Positions 36,320 to 46,080 of a DNA stretch of 64,000 bases are shown piece by piece. The translations under genes were made by a program, and so were the position numbers. This DNA is from Novosphingobium resinovorum (GTDB taxonomy: Bacteria; Pseudomonadota; Alphaproteobacteria; Sphingomonadales; Sphingomonadaceae). The notes beneath the pieces are model-generated. The model did no database searches. It was not told the DNA's origin and saw only the letters and a list, made by a program, of their open reading frames with translations. The stretch spans positions 186,001-250,000 of the forward strand of contig NZ_BSFC01000011.1 in the NCBI RefSeq assembly GCF_027922145.1, given 5' to 3'. How positions within the stretch are numbered: the stretch's first letter is position 1; each line of letters opens with the position of its first letter.

Positions 36320-36859
36320 TTAGGCTGCTTCCGCCAAAGGCCCGCCGATCGAGCAAACCCCATCGACACCCAGCACATGCGCCACCCTGCCCATAGCCAT
36401 CCAGGCAGCAGTGCAATGCGTCAGATCGACGATCTCAGCATCGGTCATCACGCTCTTGAGCTGCGCCCAGAACGCGTCGTCCTCGGCCAGCCCGCGCGGG
36501 TCGGTGCCCATCTTCTGCGAGTACCGCACGGCAAGACGCTCCTTCTCGGTCAGGCTGCCGAGGTCACCGCCGAGCACGGCCTGGTACATGGCCTCGTCAG
36601 GCGCGTTGCCCTGCTCGATCACGCCGCCGTCATAGCCCAGAATCCGCAAGTCCCTCTGCGCGCGCCAGTTCATGCAGACGGTGCAGCCGTTGATGACGGC
36701 GGTGGCGATGCGGCATGCCTCGAACAGCCGCAGGGGCAGGTTGGAATACTGGTAGGGCGCCATCGCAAAGGCGCCTGAAGCCCGGACGATTTCGGGCGAA
36801 TACTCAACGGATAGATCGGGAATCGGATTCTGCGGCTGGGGAGCGAGTTCTACGCGCAT
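36320..36859 (-). CDS. Carboxymuconolactone decarboxylase-family protein (AhpD-like)
   Basis: 179-aa all-helical protein. The CMD core is CRIATAVINGCTVCMNW with the redox pair Cys59/Cys62, followed by AVRYSQKMGTD and LTHCTAAWMAMGRVAHVLG. AhpD-like members are peroxidases or reductants; others are decarboxylases. The Cys pair favours a redox role. The 192 bp to the NAD(P)-binding gene hold nothing I can name. Confidence 0.85.
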   Translation of the reverse strand: MRVELAPQPQNPIPDLSVEYSPEIVRASGAFAMAPYQYSNLPLRLFEACRIATAVINGCTVCMNWRAQRDLRILGYDGGVIEQGNAPDEAMYQAVLGGDLGSLTEKERLAVRYSQKMGTDPRGLAEDDAFWAQLKSVMTDAEIVDLTHCTAAWMAMGRVAHVLGVDGVCSIGGPLAEAA

Positions 36860-36963
36860 GGGGCCTCTCCGGTTGCGCCCGGATCTGGCCGGGTCAATGC
36901 GGGAGGCTACGCCGACCCTTTAATAAGTCAATCGTGCATGTTTTTTATGGGCTGCAAACGAGA

Positions 36964-36995
36964 CGGGCCGCAGAAGCATATGCTCCTGCGGCCCG
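36964..36995 (-). terminator. Terminator after tsf
   Basis: A 14-bp stem (CGGGCCGCAGGAGC with GCTTCTGCGGCCCG, one G-U) and ATAT loop on the minus strand, 30 bp past the tsf stop. The T run after it is weak (TCTCGTTT), but stem strength and position support the call. Confidence 0.75.
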
Positions 36996-37024
36996 CACGT
37001 TTCTTCAGCGAAGAAGGCTTGAGA

Positions 37025-37948
37025 TCAGCCGGCGACCGCTGCGGCCACTTCGGCTGCGAAGTCCGTGACTTCCTTCTCGATGCCTTCGCCCAGCTGGAAG
37101 CGCACGTAGTCCTTGAGGACGATCTTCGCGCCGGCTTCCTTGCCGGCCTGGTCGACGACCTGCTGGATCGGGGTCTTGTTGTCCATGACGAAGACCTGCG
37201 AAAGCAGTGCGTTTTCCTTGGCGTACTTGGCGATCGCGCCGTCGACCATCTTCGCCTGCACGGCTTCGGGCTTGCCCGATTCGGCGGCCTTTTCCTGGGC
37301 GATCTTGCGCTCGCGCTCGATCAGCTCGGCGTCGAGGTCTTCGGCGTTCAGGGCCAGCGGGAAGGCAGCGGCGATGTGCATCGCGATCTGCTTGCCGAGA
37401 CCTTCGAGAACGGCAGCAGGCGCTTCCGATTCCAGAGCAACGAGCACGCCGATCTTGCCGAGGTTCGGCGCAGCGGCGTTGTGCATGTAGGGAACGACGA
37501 GACCGGCCGAGACTTCGACGGTCTTCATGCGGCGAACCTGCTGGTTCTCACCGATGGTCGCGACGTTGTTGGTCAGCGCGTCGGTCACGGTGCCGCCGCC
37601 CGGGTAGGCCGAGGCCTTGAGGGCTTCGACGTCGTCACCGGCAACGCCGAGCGCGGCTTCGGTGGTCTTGCGCACGAAGTCCTGGAACTGGTCGTTCTTG
37701 GCGACGAAGTCCGTCTCCGAGTTGACTTCGACGGCGACGCCCTTGGTGCCGGTCACGGCAATGCCGACCAGGCCTTCAGCGGCAGTGCGGCTGGACTTCT
37801 TGGCAACGGCGGCGAGGCCCTTGGCGCGCAGCGCATCGATCGCGGCTTCGATGTCGCCGTTCGTCTCGTCGAGAGCCTTCTTGCAGTCCATCATGCCGGC
37901 GCCCGAGCGCTCGCGCAGGGTCTTCACGTCAGCGGCGGTGTAAGCCAT
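37025..37948 (-). CDS. tsf: Elongation factor Ts
   Basis: 307-aa nucleotide-exchange factor for EF-Tu. N-terminal UBA-like domain with [19 protein letters not shown]; core with [18 protein letters not shown] and [20 protein letters not shown]. It follows rpsB by 121 bp that hold two strong hairpins and a third that surrounds the tsf ribosome site. Confidence 0.98.
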   Translation of the reverse strand: MAYTAADVKTLRERSGAGMMDCKKALDETNGDIEAAIDALRAKGLAAVAKKSSRTAAEGLVGIAVTGTKGVAVEVNSETDFVAKNDQFQDFVRKTTEAALGVAGDDVEALKASAYPGGGTVTDALTNNVATIGENQQVRRMKTVEVSAGLVVPYMHNAAAPNLGKIGVLVALESEAPAAVLEGLGKQIAMHIAAAFPLALNAEDLDAELIERERKIAQEKAAESGKPEAVQAKMVDGAIAKYAKENALLSQVFVMDNKTPIQQVVDQAGKEAGAKIVLKDYVRFQLGEGIEKEVTDFAAEVAAAVAG

Positions 37949-37950
37949 CG

Positions 37951-37970
37951 CTCAATTCCTCTTGATTGAG
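37951..37970 (-). promoter_or_regulatory. Hairpin displaying the tsf ribosome site in its loop
   Basis: On the minus strand CTCAAT and ATTGAG form a 6-bp stem with the loop CAAGAGGA, so the SD (AGAGGA) sits in the loop and the stem ends two bases before the ATG. It may tune tsf translation relative to rpsB. Confidence 0.45.
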
Positions 37971-38003
37971 TGGGGAGCCTTATTCGGGCTCCTTGAAACA
38001 GGT

Positions 38004-38032
38004 GCGCGCCGGGCCACATGGACCCGGCGCGC
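38004..38032 (-). promoter_or_regulatory. GC-rich hairpin between rpsB and tsf
   Basis: GCGCGCCGGG and CCCGGCGCGC form a perfect 10-bp stem in the rpsB-tsf intergenic RNA. No T run follows, so it is more likely a partial attenuator or an RNA-processing/stability element than a terminator. A second, smaller hairpin (GGAGCC/GGCTCC) lies at 37974-37992. Confidence 0.5.
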
Positions 38033-38069
38033 GACAATTCCGTGACGAAAGTGTCGTCGTGCCGGGCTA

Positions 38070-38828
<759 letters not shown>

Positions 38829-39239
38829 AGTAGAATTCCTTTCCGGTTGAACCTCTGGAAGGCAGGAACCGCGCGGAAGTCTTTCGACTCTGGCCGCAAC
38901 AGCACCGGTATGTGCGCCTTCCATGTGGATTGCTCACCTCGAGTCGAACCGGACAATCCGGACAATCTCTTGGCGAACGCGGGGCCCTTAGACGCCTTGG
39001 CCATCAAAATCCAGCCCCAATTCGCCGCAAAGGTTTGTCAGTTCACCGTCAAAAAGGCCGATTCCAGCCCTATTCAAGGCTTACCCAGGAACTCGCCGCA
39101 GTTGACGGTTTTCTCAAGGCAAAGCTGGTGATAAATTGTCTAACGCAGCAAACATCGGAAATTGCTCAGGTTTCGCGCCAAAAGGGGGGCGTCGACAGGA
39201 TGGGTTGGGGCGAAGCCGGAATAAGAAGGTCGCTCGCAC
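38829..39239. other. Intergenic region, rpsB upstream (411 bp)
   Basis: Divergent space between rpsB and the first small membrane gene. It must carry promoters in both directions. A TTGACG at about 39099 and a TGATAA at about 39128 face the small gene, but their spacing (over 20 bp) is too long for a firm call. I see no RNA gene or longer ORF. Confidence 0.5.
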
Positions 39240-39509
39240 ATGACTACCCTTGCATCCATCCTGTTCACACTCGCCGCCGCAGCGGCTGTGCTCACGATCT
39301 GGAAAAGCCTGACGACTGCCCTGCCGGGCATCCGCGCGTTGCACGCGATGCTATCGGATAACGCTTCGCCGCCGGTCATCCACGTAAGGACTCTGCCGAC
39401 CCGAACAGAGGGCCAGACCCGGACATCCCGGCGCCACCGCCGCACGCAGCGCCCCAAGCCGGTCACCCACCGCCTTCATCAATATCCGCACCGCACGCAC
39501 GTCGCCTGA
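39240..39509 (+). CDS. Small single-helix membrane protein, paralogue 1
   Basis: 89 aa with one N-terminal membrane helix (MTTLASILFTLAAAAAVLTIW) and a basic, Arg/His-rich cytoplasmic tail. AGAAGG precedes the ATG. The first 40 residues resemble those of the gene at 39681 (MT, then LF-LAA-A, I, P). I do not recognise a named family; function unknown. Confidence 0.6.
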   Translation: MTTLASILFTLAAAAAVLTIWKSLTTALPGIRALHAMLSDNASPPVIHVRTLPTRTEGQTRTSRRHRRTQRPKPVTHRLHQYPHRTHVA

Positions 39510-39680
39510 AAGCACGTCACGCCTGCGGGCTTCAAAAAGCGCTTGACTCGAATGGAACAAAAAGAGAACTAACCCCTATCGGAACATTATTAGAACAGAT
39601 TCTGGTTTTCCACAAGCTGTCCACAGCCCCCCTGCAGAGTTCAGGCGCCGGGCTCGGGCGAAGGTTCGAAAGGAACGGTC

Positions 39681-39944
39681 ATGACTGTATTCGCCGCCTG
39701 TCTCTTTGCCCTCGCCGCGATGGCTTCGGCATTCTCGATCCTGATGACGATCCGCCGCTACGGCCCGAACGCCCTCACCTTTCGGGAACAGCTCGCCGCC
39801 TGCCCCGGTACGCTGGTCGTGACATGGAAGGTAATCGAGCGCGTGCAACTGCCTGCGCTTGCTTCGCTTAGAAAGGGTCCTGCCCGTCGTACGCCGGCGC
39901 GGCTGGAGTGGCCGGGTACGTCGTCGATTGATCTTGCCGCCTGA
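39681..39944 (+). CDS. Small single-helix membrane protein, paralogue 2
   Basis: 87 aa: helix MTVFAACLFALAAMASAFSI, then RRYGPNALTFREQLAACPG and a basic tail. AAAGGA stands 7 bp before the ATG. It resembles the gene at 39240. The last 77 bp overlap the 3' end of pssA on the other strand, so its C-terminal residues are constrained by pssA coding. Function unknown. Confidence 0.65.
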   Translation: MTVFAACLFALAAMASAFSILMTIRRYGPNALTFREQLAACPGTLVVTWKVIERVQLPALASLRKGPARRTPARLEWPGTSSIDLAA

Positions 39945-40725
39945 CCTTGCCGTAAGTGATAAGGCCGACCGGAATCAACAGCAGGTAGACAATCGTCACG
40001 GCCGCAAGCGTGAACCAGGGCTCGATCAACAGAGCCGCCACCGTCAGCCCCACCACCGCGAGCACACCAAGCCGCAGATGCGGCGGTGGACGCATGCGGG
40101 ACCAGGCGAGCGTCGGGATGCTTGAGATCATCAGGAAAGCCACCAGAACCATCCACCCGCTTACAAGGATGGGGTTGGCGAATTCGGGCAGCCGCCCGCT
40201 CGCCACCCACAGGTAAAGCGGCAGGAATGTAAGGCCGGCGCCAAGCGGCGCGGGAACACCGGTCAGGAAGCCGGCGGCCTTGTGCGGCTGGTCGAGCATG
40301 TCGAGCCGGGCATTGAAACGCGCAAGCCGCAATACGCAGCAGATCGCAAAGGCCAGCGAAGCGATCCAGCCCATGCTGGGAAGCTGATGCAGCGTCCACA
40401 AATAGACGATCAGCGCGGGCGCGACGCCAAAGGAAATCGAATCGGCAAGACTGTCGAGTTCGGCGCCGAAGCGCGTCTGCGCCTTGAGCAGACGCGCTGC
40501 GCGCCCGTCGATACCATCGAGCAGGCCAGCCAGAATTACGGCCAGAACGGCCTTCTCGAAATCTCCGGCAATGGCGAACCGGATGCCGGTCAAACCGGAG
40601 CAGAGCGCCGCCGCCGTGATCGCATTGGGCACCACCGCGCGCATCGACAGGCCGGGAGCCAGACGCCGGCGCGGTACGTCGCCGGGAGCTTCGTCCAGAT
40701 CTCTGCCCGGCCGATCGTCGATCAC
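39868..40725 (-). CDS. pssA: CDP-diacylglycerol--serine O-phosphatidyltransferase
   Basis: 285-aa membrane enzyme joining serine to CDP-diacylglycerol. The CDP-alcohol phosphotransferase motif D-G-x2-A-R-x8-G-x3-D-x3-D is present as [20 protein letters not shown] followed by LDSLAD. About eight helices. It overlaps psd by 4 bp (ATGA), so the two steps from CDP-DAG to phosphatidylethanolamine are coupled. Confidence 0.96.
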   Translation of the reverse strand: MIDDRPGRDLDEAPGDVPRRRLAPGLSMRAVVPNAITAAALCSGLTGIRFAIAGDFEKAVLAVILAGLLDGIDGRAARLLKAQTRFGAELDSLADSISFGVAPALIVYLWTLHQLPSMGWIASLAFAICCVLRLARFNARLDMLDQPHKAAGFLTGVPAPLGAGLTFLPLYLWVASGRLPEFANPILVSGWMVLVAFLMISSIPTLAWSRMRPPPHLRLGVLAVVGLTVAALLIEPWFTLAAVTIVYLLLIPVGLITYGKVRRQDQSTTYPATPAAPAYDGQDPF

Positions 40726-41471
40726 TGGGCGATGCCCTCGATCAGCGGCGCACTGCCGAGTTCGGCGAGCACGGTTTCACCGGCGATGATCTTCTGGCCC
40801 ATCAGGACCTTGGGCTCGACACCCACCGGCAGGTAGACATCAACCCGGCTGCCGAAGCGGATCAGGCCGATGCGCTGGCCGGAAGCGATGATGTCGCCGG
40901 GCTTCACGAACGGCACGATGCGGCGCGCGACCAGTCCGGCGATCTGCGTGAAGCAGATGCGCAGGCCATCGCCGCGTTCGACGAGGATGTGCTGGCGCTC
41001 GTTCTCTTCGCTCGCCTTGTCGAGGTCTGCATTCACGAACTTGCCGGGAATGTAGATCACCCGCTTGATCGTTCCGCTGATCGGCGAGCGATTGATGTGG
41101 ACGTCGAACACCGACATGAAGATCGAAATGCGGGTAACCAGGTCGGTCGGCATCGGTGCATTACCGCTACCGTCGTCCATGGTCAGTTCGCGCGGCGGCG
41201 AAACCTTGCCGATCAGGGTGACCAGACCATCCGCGGGCGCGACGATCGCGCGCTCGTCCTGCGGCGTGACGCGGATCGGATCACGGAAGAACGCCAGCAC
41301 GCAGACCGTCAGGACCGCCAGCGGCCAGCCGAACCACGGCCCCCACAGTATCCAGACAATCGCAGCGACGACGCCCGCGATGGCGCCGAACTTGCGACCT
41401 TCCTTGTGAATGGCGGGCCATTGCCACGACGCTTCGCCGCGACCTTGATTATCTAGAATGTTTCCGGGCAT
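40722..41471 (-). CDS. psd: Phosphatidylserine decarboxylase (short type)
   Basis: 249-aa proenzyme that self-cleaves to a pyruvoyl enzyme and turns phosphatidylserine into phosphatidylethanolamine. N-terminal membrane helices (about 28-65), then [27 protein letters not shown] and the cleavage region [10 protein letters not shown], where Ser of GS becomes the pyruvoyl group. First gene of psd-pssA. Confidence 0.96.
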   Translation of the reverse strand: MPGNILDNQGRGEASWQWPAIHKEGRKFGAIAGVVAAIVWILWGPWFGWPLAVLTVCVLAFFRDPIRVTPQDERAIVAPADGLVTLIGKVSPPRELTMDDGSGNAPMPTDLVTRISIFMSVFDVHINRSPISGTIKRVIYIPGKFVNADLDKASEENERQHILVERGDGLRICFTQIAGLVARRIVPFVKPGDIIASGQRIGLIRFGSRVDVYLPVGVEPKVLMGQKIIAGETVLAELGSAPLIEGIAQ

Positions 41472-41683
41472 CGTTCTCGTCTAGCCAGTGTGCACGTGTA
41501 CCGCAATGCCACCACGCGCCCGTTGTTCCCTGTCCACGGGAAAGCGCGGGTAGAACCCGCTCGCCGCGAACCACGATCTTTCGTAGACCACAGCCAGACG
41601 GGAACGGCGCCTCGCACCGAGAGACATCTATTTTCTATGTGAAGACCCGAACGGGACCGGCGTTCATTCGCCGGGTCAGCTGG

Positions 41684-41769
41684 TGGTGGACAGGGCTGGA
41701 TTCGAACCAGCGTACGCTTGCACGGGCAGATTTACAGTCTGCTGCCTTTAACCACTCGGCCACCTGTCC
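41684..41769 (-). tRNA. tRNA-Tyr (GTA)
   Basis: 86-nt tRNA on the minus strand: acceptor GGACAGG, D-arm with GTGGCCGAGTGGTTAAAGGC, anticodon loop CTGTAAA (GTA), a long variable arm, T-arm GGTTCGAATCC and encoded CCA. The long arm is the class II form of bacterial tyrosine tRNA. Confidence 0.97.
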
Positions 41770-41957
41770 ACACCAGTTGCTGGCGGCTGGAAATCCAAGG
41801 AAAACCCGGGAAATCCGGCGTTGGTCGAGGCCCCCGAAGGTGCCCCGTTGCCGAGGAGCCGCGCCTTTGCCGAAGCGAGCCTTGCCTGTCAATGCCCTCC
41901 CTGTCAGAGGGGGCAAGATTTTTGCATTTACGCTTAGATTTTTCGAAAGGACTACAG

Positions 41958-42797
41958 ATGACCAAGCGTGGCGGACACGTCGGCCCCCAGGGCGGAGACG
42001 AAGGCGAAGCCCGCCGGGGTAAGGCGCTGCGCGGCCGTGCGGGCCGGATGAAGAACGGCCGCGGCAGCGGCCGGGCCTCCACGGGCATGGTGCGCCTATG
42101 GGGCCGGCACGCCGTCGAGGCCGCGCTCAAGAATCCGGACCGCAGCCACCGCAAGCTTTGGGCGACTCGCGAAGGCGTCGAATCGCTCGACGGCGAACTG
42201 CCCAGCGACTTCCCGGTGGAATGGGCACAGCCCGCCGACCTCGCCCGCCTCGTCGCCAAGGACGCGCCGCACCAGGGTCTCGTGCTGGAATGCGCGCCCC
42301 TCGACGACATGTTCCTTGCCGACGTGCTCGATGGCGACCCCGCCCGCCCGGTCGTGGTGCTCGATCAGGTGACCGATCCGCACAACGTCGGCGCGATCAT
42401 GCGCTCGGCCGCTGCCTTCGACGCCTGCTGCATCGTCACGCAGGACCGCCACGCACCGCCCGAATCGGGCACGCTGGCAAAGTCCGCATCGGGCGCGCTC
42501 GAAGTGCTCCCCTGGATTCGCGTGGTGAACCTCGCCCGCGCACTCGAGGAAATCGCCGAAGCGGGCTACTGGCGCATCGGCCTGGATGGATCGGCCGAAT
42601 CGACGCTCGGAGAGGCCCTTCCCACCGGCCCGGTCGCACTCGTGCTCGGCGCCGAGGGAGACGGAATGCGCCACAACATCACCCAGCACTGCGACGCGAT
42701 CGCCAAGCTTCCGATCAGCGAGGCCATGGAGAGTCTTAACGTCAGCAACGCCGCTGCCATCGCGCTCTACGCAGCAGCGACCCGCGAGACGGAATAA
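41958..42797 (+). CDS. rlmB: 23S rRNA (guanosine-2'-O-)-methyltransferase RlmB-type (SpoU family)
   Basis: 279-aa SAM-dependent rRNA methyltransferase. A basic Gly/Arg-rich N-terminus (1-40) precedes the SpoU substrate-binding domain (WGRHAVEAALKNPDR) and the knotted catalytic domain with VVLDQVTDPHNVGAIMRSA, LVLGAEGDGM and ESLNVSNAAAIALY. Start at 41958 is the first ATG after AAAGGACTACAG. It lies next to, and divergent from, tRNA-Tyr, as in related genomes. Confidence 0.94.
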   Translation: MTKRGGHVGPQGGDEGEARRGKALRGRAGRMKNGRGSGRASTGMVRLWGRHAVEAALKNPDRSHRKLWATREGVESLDGELPSDFPVEWAQPADLARLVAKDAPHQGLVLECAPLDDMFLADVLDGDPARPVVVLDQVTDPHNVGAIMRSAAAFDACCIVTQDRHAPPESGTLAKSASGALEVLPWIRVVNLARALEEIAEAGYWRIGLDGSAESTLGEALPTGPVALVLGAEGDGMRHNITQHCDAIAKLPISEAMESLNVSNAAAIALYAAATRETE

Positions 42798-42802
42798 ATC
42801 CA

Positions 42803-42842
42803 CCTCAGCGCGTACGGCGTCATGACGCCGTACGCGCTGAGG
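42803..42842. repeat. Perfect 40-bp palindrome
   Basis: Exact palindrome with no spacer: CCTCAGCGCGTACGGCGTCA followed by its full reverse complement, 5 bp after the rlmB stop. No T run follows, so it is not a standard terminator. Just downstream (42891-42910) TTGAGTGCCG occurs twice in tandem. Confidence 0.95.
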
Positions 42843-42940
42843 CGAGCGCTCCAGCAGCTTGGAGTATCGCTTGGTCTCGCTAGGGGCACCTTGAGTGCCG
42901 TTGAGTGCCGCCTGAAGCATGCAGCCCAGGCCCAAACGAC

Positions 42941-42978
42941 AAACGCCGCGCCGACCCTGACGGGCTGGCGCGGCGTTT
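42941..42978. terminator. Bidirectional terminator between rlmB and hup
   Basis: AAACGCCGCGCC and GGCGCGGCGTTT form a perfect 12-bp stem around a 14-base loop. On the plus strand it is followed by ATT, giving TTTATT; on the minus strand by GTCG after TTT. It can serve both converging genes. Confidence 0.8.
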
Positions 42979-43019
42979 ATTCTGGTCGGCCTGCGAGGCG
43001 TTGCAGGCCGTCGTCCGTC

Positions 43020-43292
43020 TTAGTTGACGGCGTCCTTGAGGCCCTTGCCGGCCTTGAACTTCGGCTGGGCCGAAGCCTTGATTTCCATGGGCTCGCCGGT
43101 GCGGGGGTTACGGCCGGTCGATGCCTTGCGCTTGGCGACCGAGAAGGTGCCGAAGCCGACGAGACGCACTTCGTCGCCCTTCTTCAGCGCGCCGGTGACC
43201 GCGTCGAACACGGACTCGACAGCCTTGGTGGCGTCGCTGCGGGTCAGTCCGCTGGAATCGGCGACTGCGCTGATGAGATCGTTCTTGTTCAT
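43020..43292 (-). CDS. hup: DNA-binding protein HU
   Basis: 90-aa nucleoid protein: MNKNDLISAVADSSGLTRSD, VRLVGFGTFSVAKRKA and the DNA-contacting arm GRNPRTGEPMEIKAS. The start at 43292 gives the standard N-terminus; the longer frame upstream is not needed. Confidence 0.97.
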   Translation of the reverse strand: MNKNDLISAVADSSGLTRSDATKAVESVFDAVTGALKKGDEVRLVGFGTFSVAKRKASTGRNPRTGEPMEIKASAQPKFKAGKGLKDAVN

Positions 43293-43626
43293 TATGGGAA
43301 CCCCCTTACCTTTCAGTGGAGCGGATGGTTGAGAAATTCTACTCGCCTCGAGAGGGACGGAATTGAGCCGTTTTTCCTGCGGGTGGCAAGGCCCAAATAG
43401 AGCCAAAACTCGCAGTTAATCGCGTTTTTCCGCCGTTTTCTCAGAGACAAAGCGTTGTGCGGCGCAGCATCGGACGAAACCCGGCATTGCGACTCGCTTG
43501 CAGGACTGATGCTTGGCGATCCGCTGATCATGGATAGCAATGGATCGGAGACACGAAAAAAGGCGGCCCGAATCCGAACCGCCTCTTCGTGCAACCCGGC
43601 GGTAAGACCGGGCCGCTGACTTTCGC
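43293..43626. other. Intergenic region between hup and rplS (334 bp)
   Basis: Holds the hup leader and promoter on the minus strand and the rplS terminator at 43556-43584. A second hairpin (CCCGGCGG and CCGGG arms, about 43594-43612) precedes the rplS stop-side terminator. No credible ORF or RNA gene. Confidence 0.5.
43556..43584 (-). terminator. Intrinsic terminator after rplS
   Basis: Minus-strand stem AGGCGG with CCGCCT extended by weaker pairs, followed by a run of six T, about 45 bp after the rplS stop. Ends the ffh-rpsP-rimM-trmD-rplS run. Confidence 0.85.
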
Positions 43627-43992
43627 TTACGCGTTGTCGGTGATACGACGCTCGGCGATGCGGGCGCGCTTACCGGTACGACCACGCAGGTAGTACAGCT
43701 TGGCGCGGCGCACGACGCCGCGGCGCACGACCGTGATCGAATCGATGTTCGGCGAGTAGAGCGGGAAAACGCGCTCCACGCCTTCACCGAAGCTCATCTT
43801 GCGCACGGTGAAGTTCGAACCCATGCCACGGTTCGAGCGCGCGATGCACACGCCCTCGTAAGCCTGGACGCGGGTGCGGGTGCCTTCGACGACCTTCACG
43901 CCGACGCGGACGGTGTCGCCCGGACGGAATTCAGGGATATCCTTCGCAGCCTTGGCGATTTCCTCGGCTTCGATCTGCTGAATCAGGTTCAT
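43627..43992 (-). CDS. rplS: 50S ribosomal protein L19
   Basis: 121 aa with [19 protein letters not shown] and the [20 protein letters not shown] and [14 protein letters not shown] blocks. It sits at the subunit interface. Overlaps trmD by 4 bp (ATGA). Confidence 0.98.
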   Translation of the reverse strand: MNLIQQIEAEEIAKAAKDIPEFRPGDTVRVGVKVVEGTRTRVQAYEGVCIARSNRGMGSNFTVRKMSFGEGVERVFPLYSPNIDSITVVRRGVVRRAKLYYLRGRTGKRARIAERRITDNA

Positions 43993-44735
43993 GAACCCAA
44001 ATCCTCGTTTTTTCGCCGCGCGCCAGAGGCAGGCTGAACCCGAGCGTCCCTGTGACGCTCCCAGAGGTCCGGCCTGCGTGACCGTGTGTCGTCCTCCGCC
44101 TGTCGTTTCCGCCAGGCGGCGATCTTCGCATGATCCCCCGATCGCAGCACTTCAGGGATCGTGCGCCCTTCCCACTCAGGGGGTCGGGTATAGTGCGGGT
44201 ACTCGAGAAGACCGTCCTCGAACGATTCCTCGGTCCCGCTAGAAGGCGCGCCCATTACGCCGGGAAGCAGCCGAATGCAAGCATCGAGTACCATCAAAGC
44301 GGCGCATTCTCCGCCGGACAGCACGATGTCGCCGACCGAGACTTCCTCGACCTCGCGGCCCTCGAAGATGCGCTCGTCGAAGCCCTCGAAACGGCCGCAA
44401 AGCAGGATAACGCCGGAGCCCTGCGCAAGCTGGCGCACGCGCTGCTGCGAGATCGGCTTTCCGCGCGGCGTCATGGCGATCACCGGTGCGTCCGGATTGG
44501 TCGCACGGGCATGGTCGATGGCAGCGGCGAGGATATCGACCTTGAGCACCATCCCCGCGCCGCCGCCCGCGGGCGTATCGTCGACGGTGCGGTGCCTGTC
44601 AGTGGCGAAGTCGCGGATGTGGACCGGATCGATAGACCACTTGCCGTCCGACATCGCCCTGCCCGCCAGTGACACGCCGAGAGGGCCGGGGAACATCTCT
44701 GGGTAGAGGGTGAGCACGGTGGCGGAGAAAGTCAT
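43989..44735 (-). CDS. trmD: tRNA (guanine-N1-)-methyltransferase TrmD
   Basis: 248-aa knotted methyltransferase making m1G37 in tRNAs. Motifs: [48 protein letters not shown] and [17 protein letters not shown]. The start at 44735 was chosen for the family N-terminus [12 protein letters not shown]. Confidence 0.97.
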   Translation of the reverse strand: MTFSATVLTLYPEMFPGPLGVSLAGRAMSDGKWSIDPVHIRDFATDRHRTVDDTPAGGGAGMVLKVDILAAAIDHARATNPDAPVIAMTPRGKPISQQRVRQLAQGSGVILLCGRFEGFDERIFEGREVEEVSVGDIVLSGGECAALMVLDACIRLLPGVMGAPSSGTEESFEDGLLEYPHYTRPPEWEGRTIPEVLRSGDHAKIAAWRKRQAEDDTRSRRPDLWERHRDARVQPASGARRKNEDLGS

Positions 44736-45089
44736 CGCTCGCCCTTGGCCCGGCACGGCGCGGCAATCAAGGTGCCGGCGACGCCGGCAACGGGCTCAGG
44801 CCCGCTCATCGGCCCTGCCTAATTGACACGAAAGCCTGTGTGAAACACCGCCGATTTTCCAAGTTAGCGTTTGATACGATTATCTTTTCATCGACATGGC
44901 TGTGACCTTTGGCGGAACCGCAAGGTGACAGATTGGAAAAGCGCGGCATTGGCGTCATGCGGCGCAATGATACCGATCTCGCCCCGTGTAGGACAGAGAG
45001 GTCCAGATTGAGCGCGAGGTCGTCCCGGCCCATGCCGGGACGACGAAAAGAGGTGTCACGCCAAGACCCGGCGCGCGCCCGCTGGCGAG
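44736..45089. other. Intergenic region between trmD and rimM (354 bp) with a strong hairpin
   Basis: No credible ORF. GTCGTCCCGGC and GCCGGGACGAC form a perfect 11-bp stem with a 4-base loop at 45019-45044, just past rimM. The T run is on the wrong side for a minus-strand terminator, so it may be a repeat element or a processing site. A promoter for trmD-rplS may lie here since the operon is broken by an unusual gap. Confidence 0.5.
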
Positions 45090-45605
45090 CTATTCTTCCG
45101 CGAACGCCGCGTTGAGGACGATACGCTCGTCGTTCCATTCGGGCACGGCGGCGGGCGTCATCGGCACCATGAAGCGGCGGCGCTTGCCGTCCTCGCTCAC
45201 GGGGCGCTCGATCTCCAGCACGTCGCCCGCGCCGAAGTTCTCGACCGCCACGCACGTACCCAGCGCCTCGCCCTCTTCCGAGACGACGGGCAGGCCGAGC
45301 AGGTCCGCGTGGTAATACTCCCCCTCCGCCAGCGCCGGCATCGCCGAGCGCGGGACGGTGAGCACGGTGCCGCGTAGCTTTTCCGCCGCGTTGCGGTCCT
45401 TCACCTCGTCAAAGCGGGCGATCGCGCCGCCCTTGCCGTCGTCCTTCAGCTTCACCACGGTGAGGCTGGAATCGTTGAAGGCGCGGTAGCGCTTGAGCGC
45501 CGCCACGCCTTCACCGAACAGCTTGAGGCGAACCTCGCCCATCACGCCGTGCGCGCCGGAAACGGCGGCAAGCGTGACGGGGCGATCCTTCTTGCCGTCA
45601 ACCAA
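45090..45605 (-). CDS. rimM: 16S rRNA processing protein RimM
   Basis: 171-aa 30S assembly factor. N-terminal domain starts VTLAAVSGAHGVMGEVRLKLFGE; the PRC-barrel half holds EYYHADLLGLPVVSEEGEALG and ends MVPMTPAAVPEWNDERIVLN. Three bases after rpsP. Confidence 0.95.
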   Translation of the reverse strand: MVDGKKDRPVTLAAVSGAHGVMGEVRLKLFGEGVAALKRYRAFNDSSLTVVKLKDDGKGGAIARFDEVKDRNAAEKLRGTVLTVPRSAMPALAEGEYYHADLLGLPVVSEEGEALGTCVAVENFGAGDVLEIERPVSEDGKRRRFMVPMTPAAVPEWNDERIVLNAAFAEE

Positions 45606-45608
45606 GGC

Positions 45609-46043
45609 TTAGGCCTCGGTCGATTCCTCGGCGGCTGCTTCGGGAGCAGCTTCCTCGGCCGGAGCAGCGGCGGCGGCAGCAGCCTCGGCAGCGGCTTCTT
45701 CGGCTTCGCGCAGCTTGGTGGCGCGGTCTTCAGCGCGCTCCTTGGCCTTCTTGCCGGGCTCTGCCTGCTTCGGGTTGTTGGTAGCGGCGCGCTCCTTCAC
45801 ACCGGCCTTGTCGAGCAGCCGGGCAACGCGGTCGGTCGGCTGGGCGCCAACGCCGAGCCAGTAACGCACGCGGTCCTCGACCAGACGCACGCGGTTCTCG
45901 TCGTCCTTGGCGAGGATCGGGTTGTAGGTGCCGACCTGCTCCAGGTACTTGCCGTCGCGCGGCGCGGTCGCGTTGGCGACGACGATCTTGTAGTACGGGC
46001 GCTTCTTGGCACCACCACGCGAGAGACGGATCGAAACGGACAT
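45609..46043 (-). CDS. rpsP: 30S ribosomal protein S16 with long C-terminal tail
   Basis: 144 aa. Residues 1-85 are a normal S16 ([20 protein letters not shown], then [20 protein letters not shown]). The remaining 60 residues are a Lys/Glu/Ala tail ([20 protein letters not shown], then Ala/Glu repeats). Such tails occur in several alphaproteobacteria; their role is unknown. Confidence 0.97.
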   Translation of the reverse strand: MSVSIRLSRGGAKKRPYYKIVVANATAPRDGKYLEQVGTYNPILAKDDENRVRLVEDRVRYWLGVGAQPTDRVARLLDKAGVKERAATNNPKQAEPGKKAKERAEDRATKLREAEEAAAEAAAAAAAPAEEAAPEAAAEESTEA

Positions 46044-46080
46044 GAGACTTACCTTTCTATAATTCTGGGAATATTTGAGA

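Noticed and set aside
42891..42910. Tandem TTGAGTGCCG repeat as a functional site
   Set aside because: Only two 10-bp copies with no matching promoter or hairpin; kept only as a note beside the palindrome.
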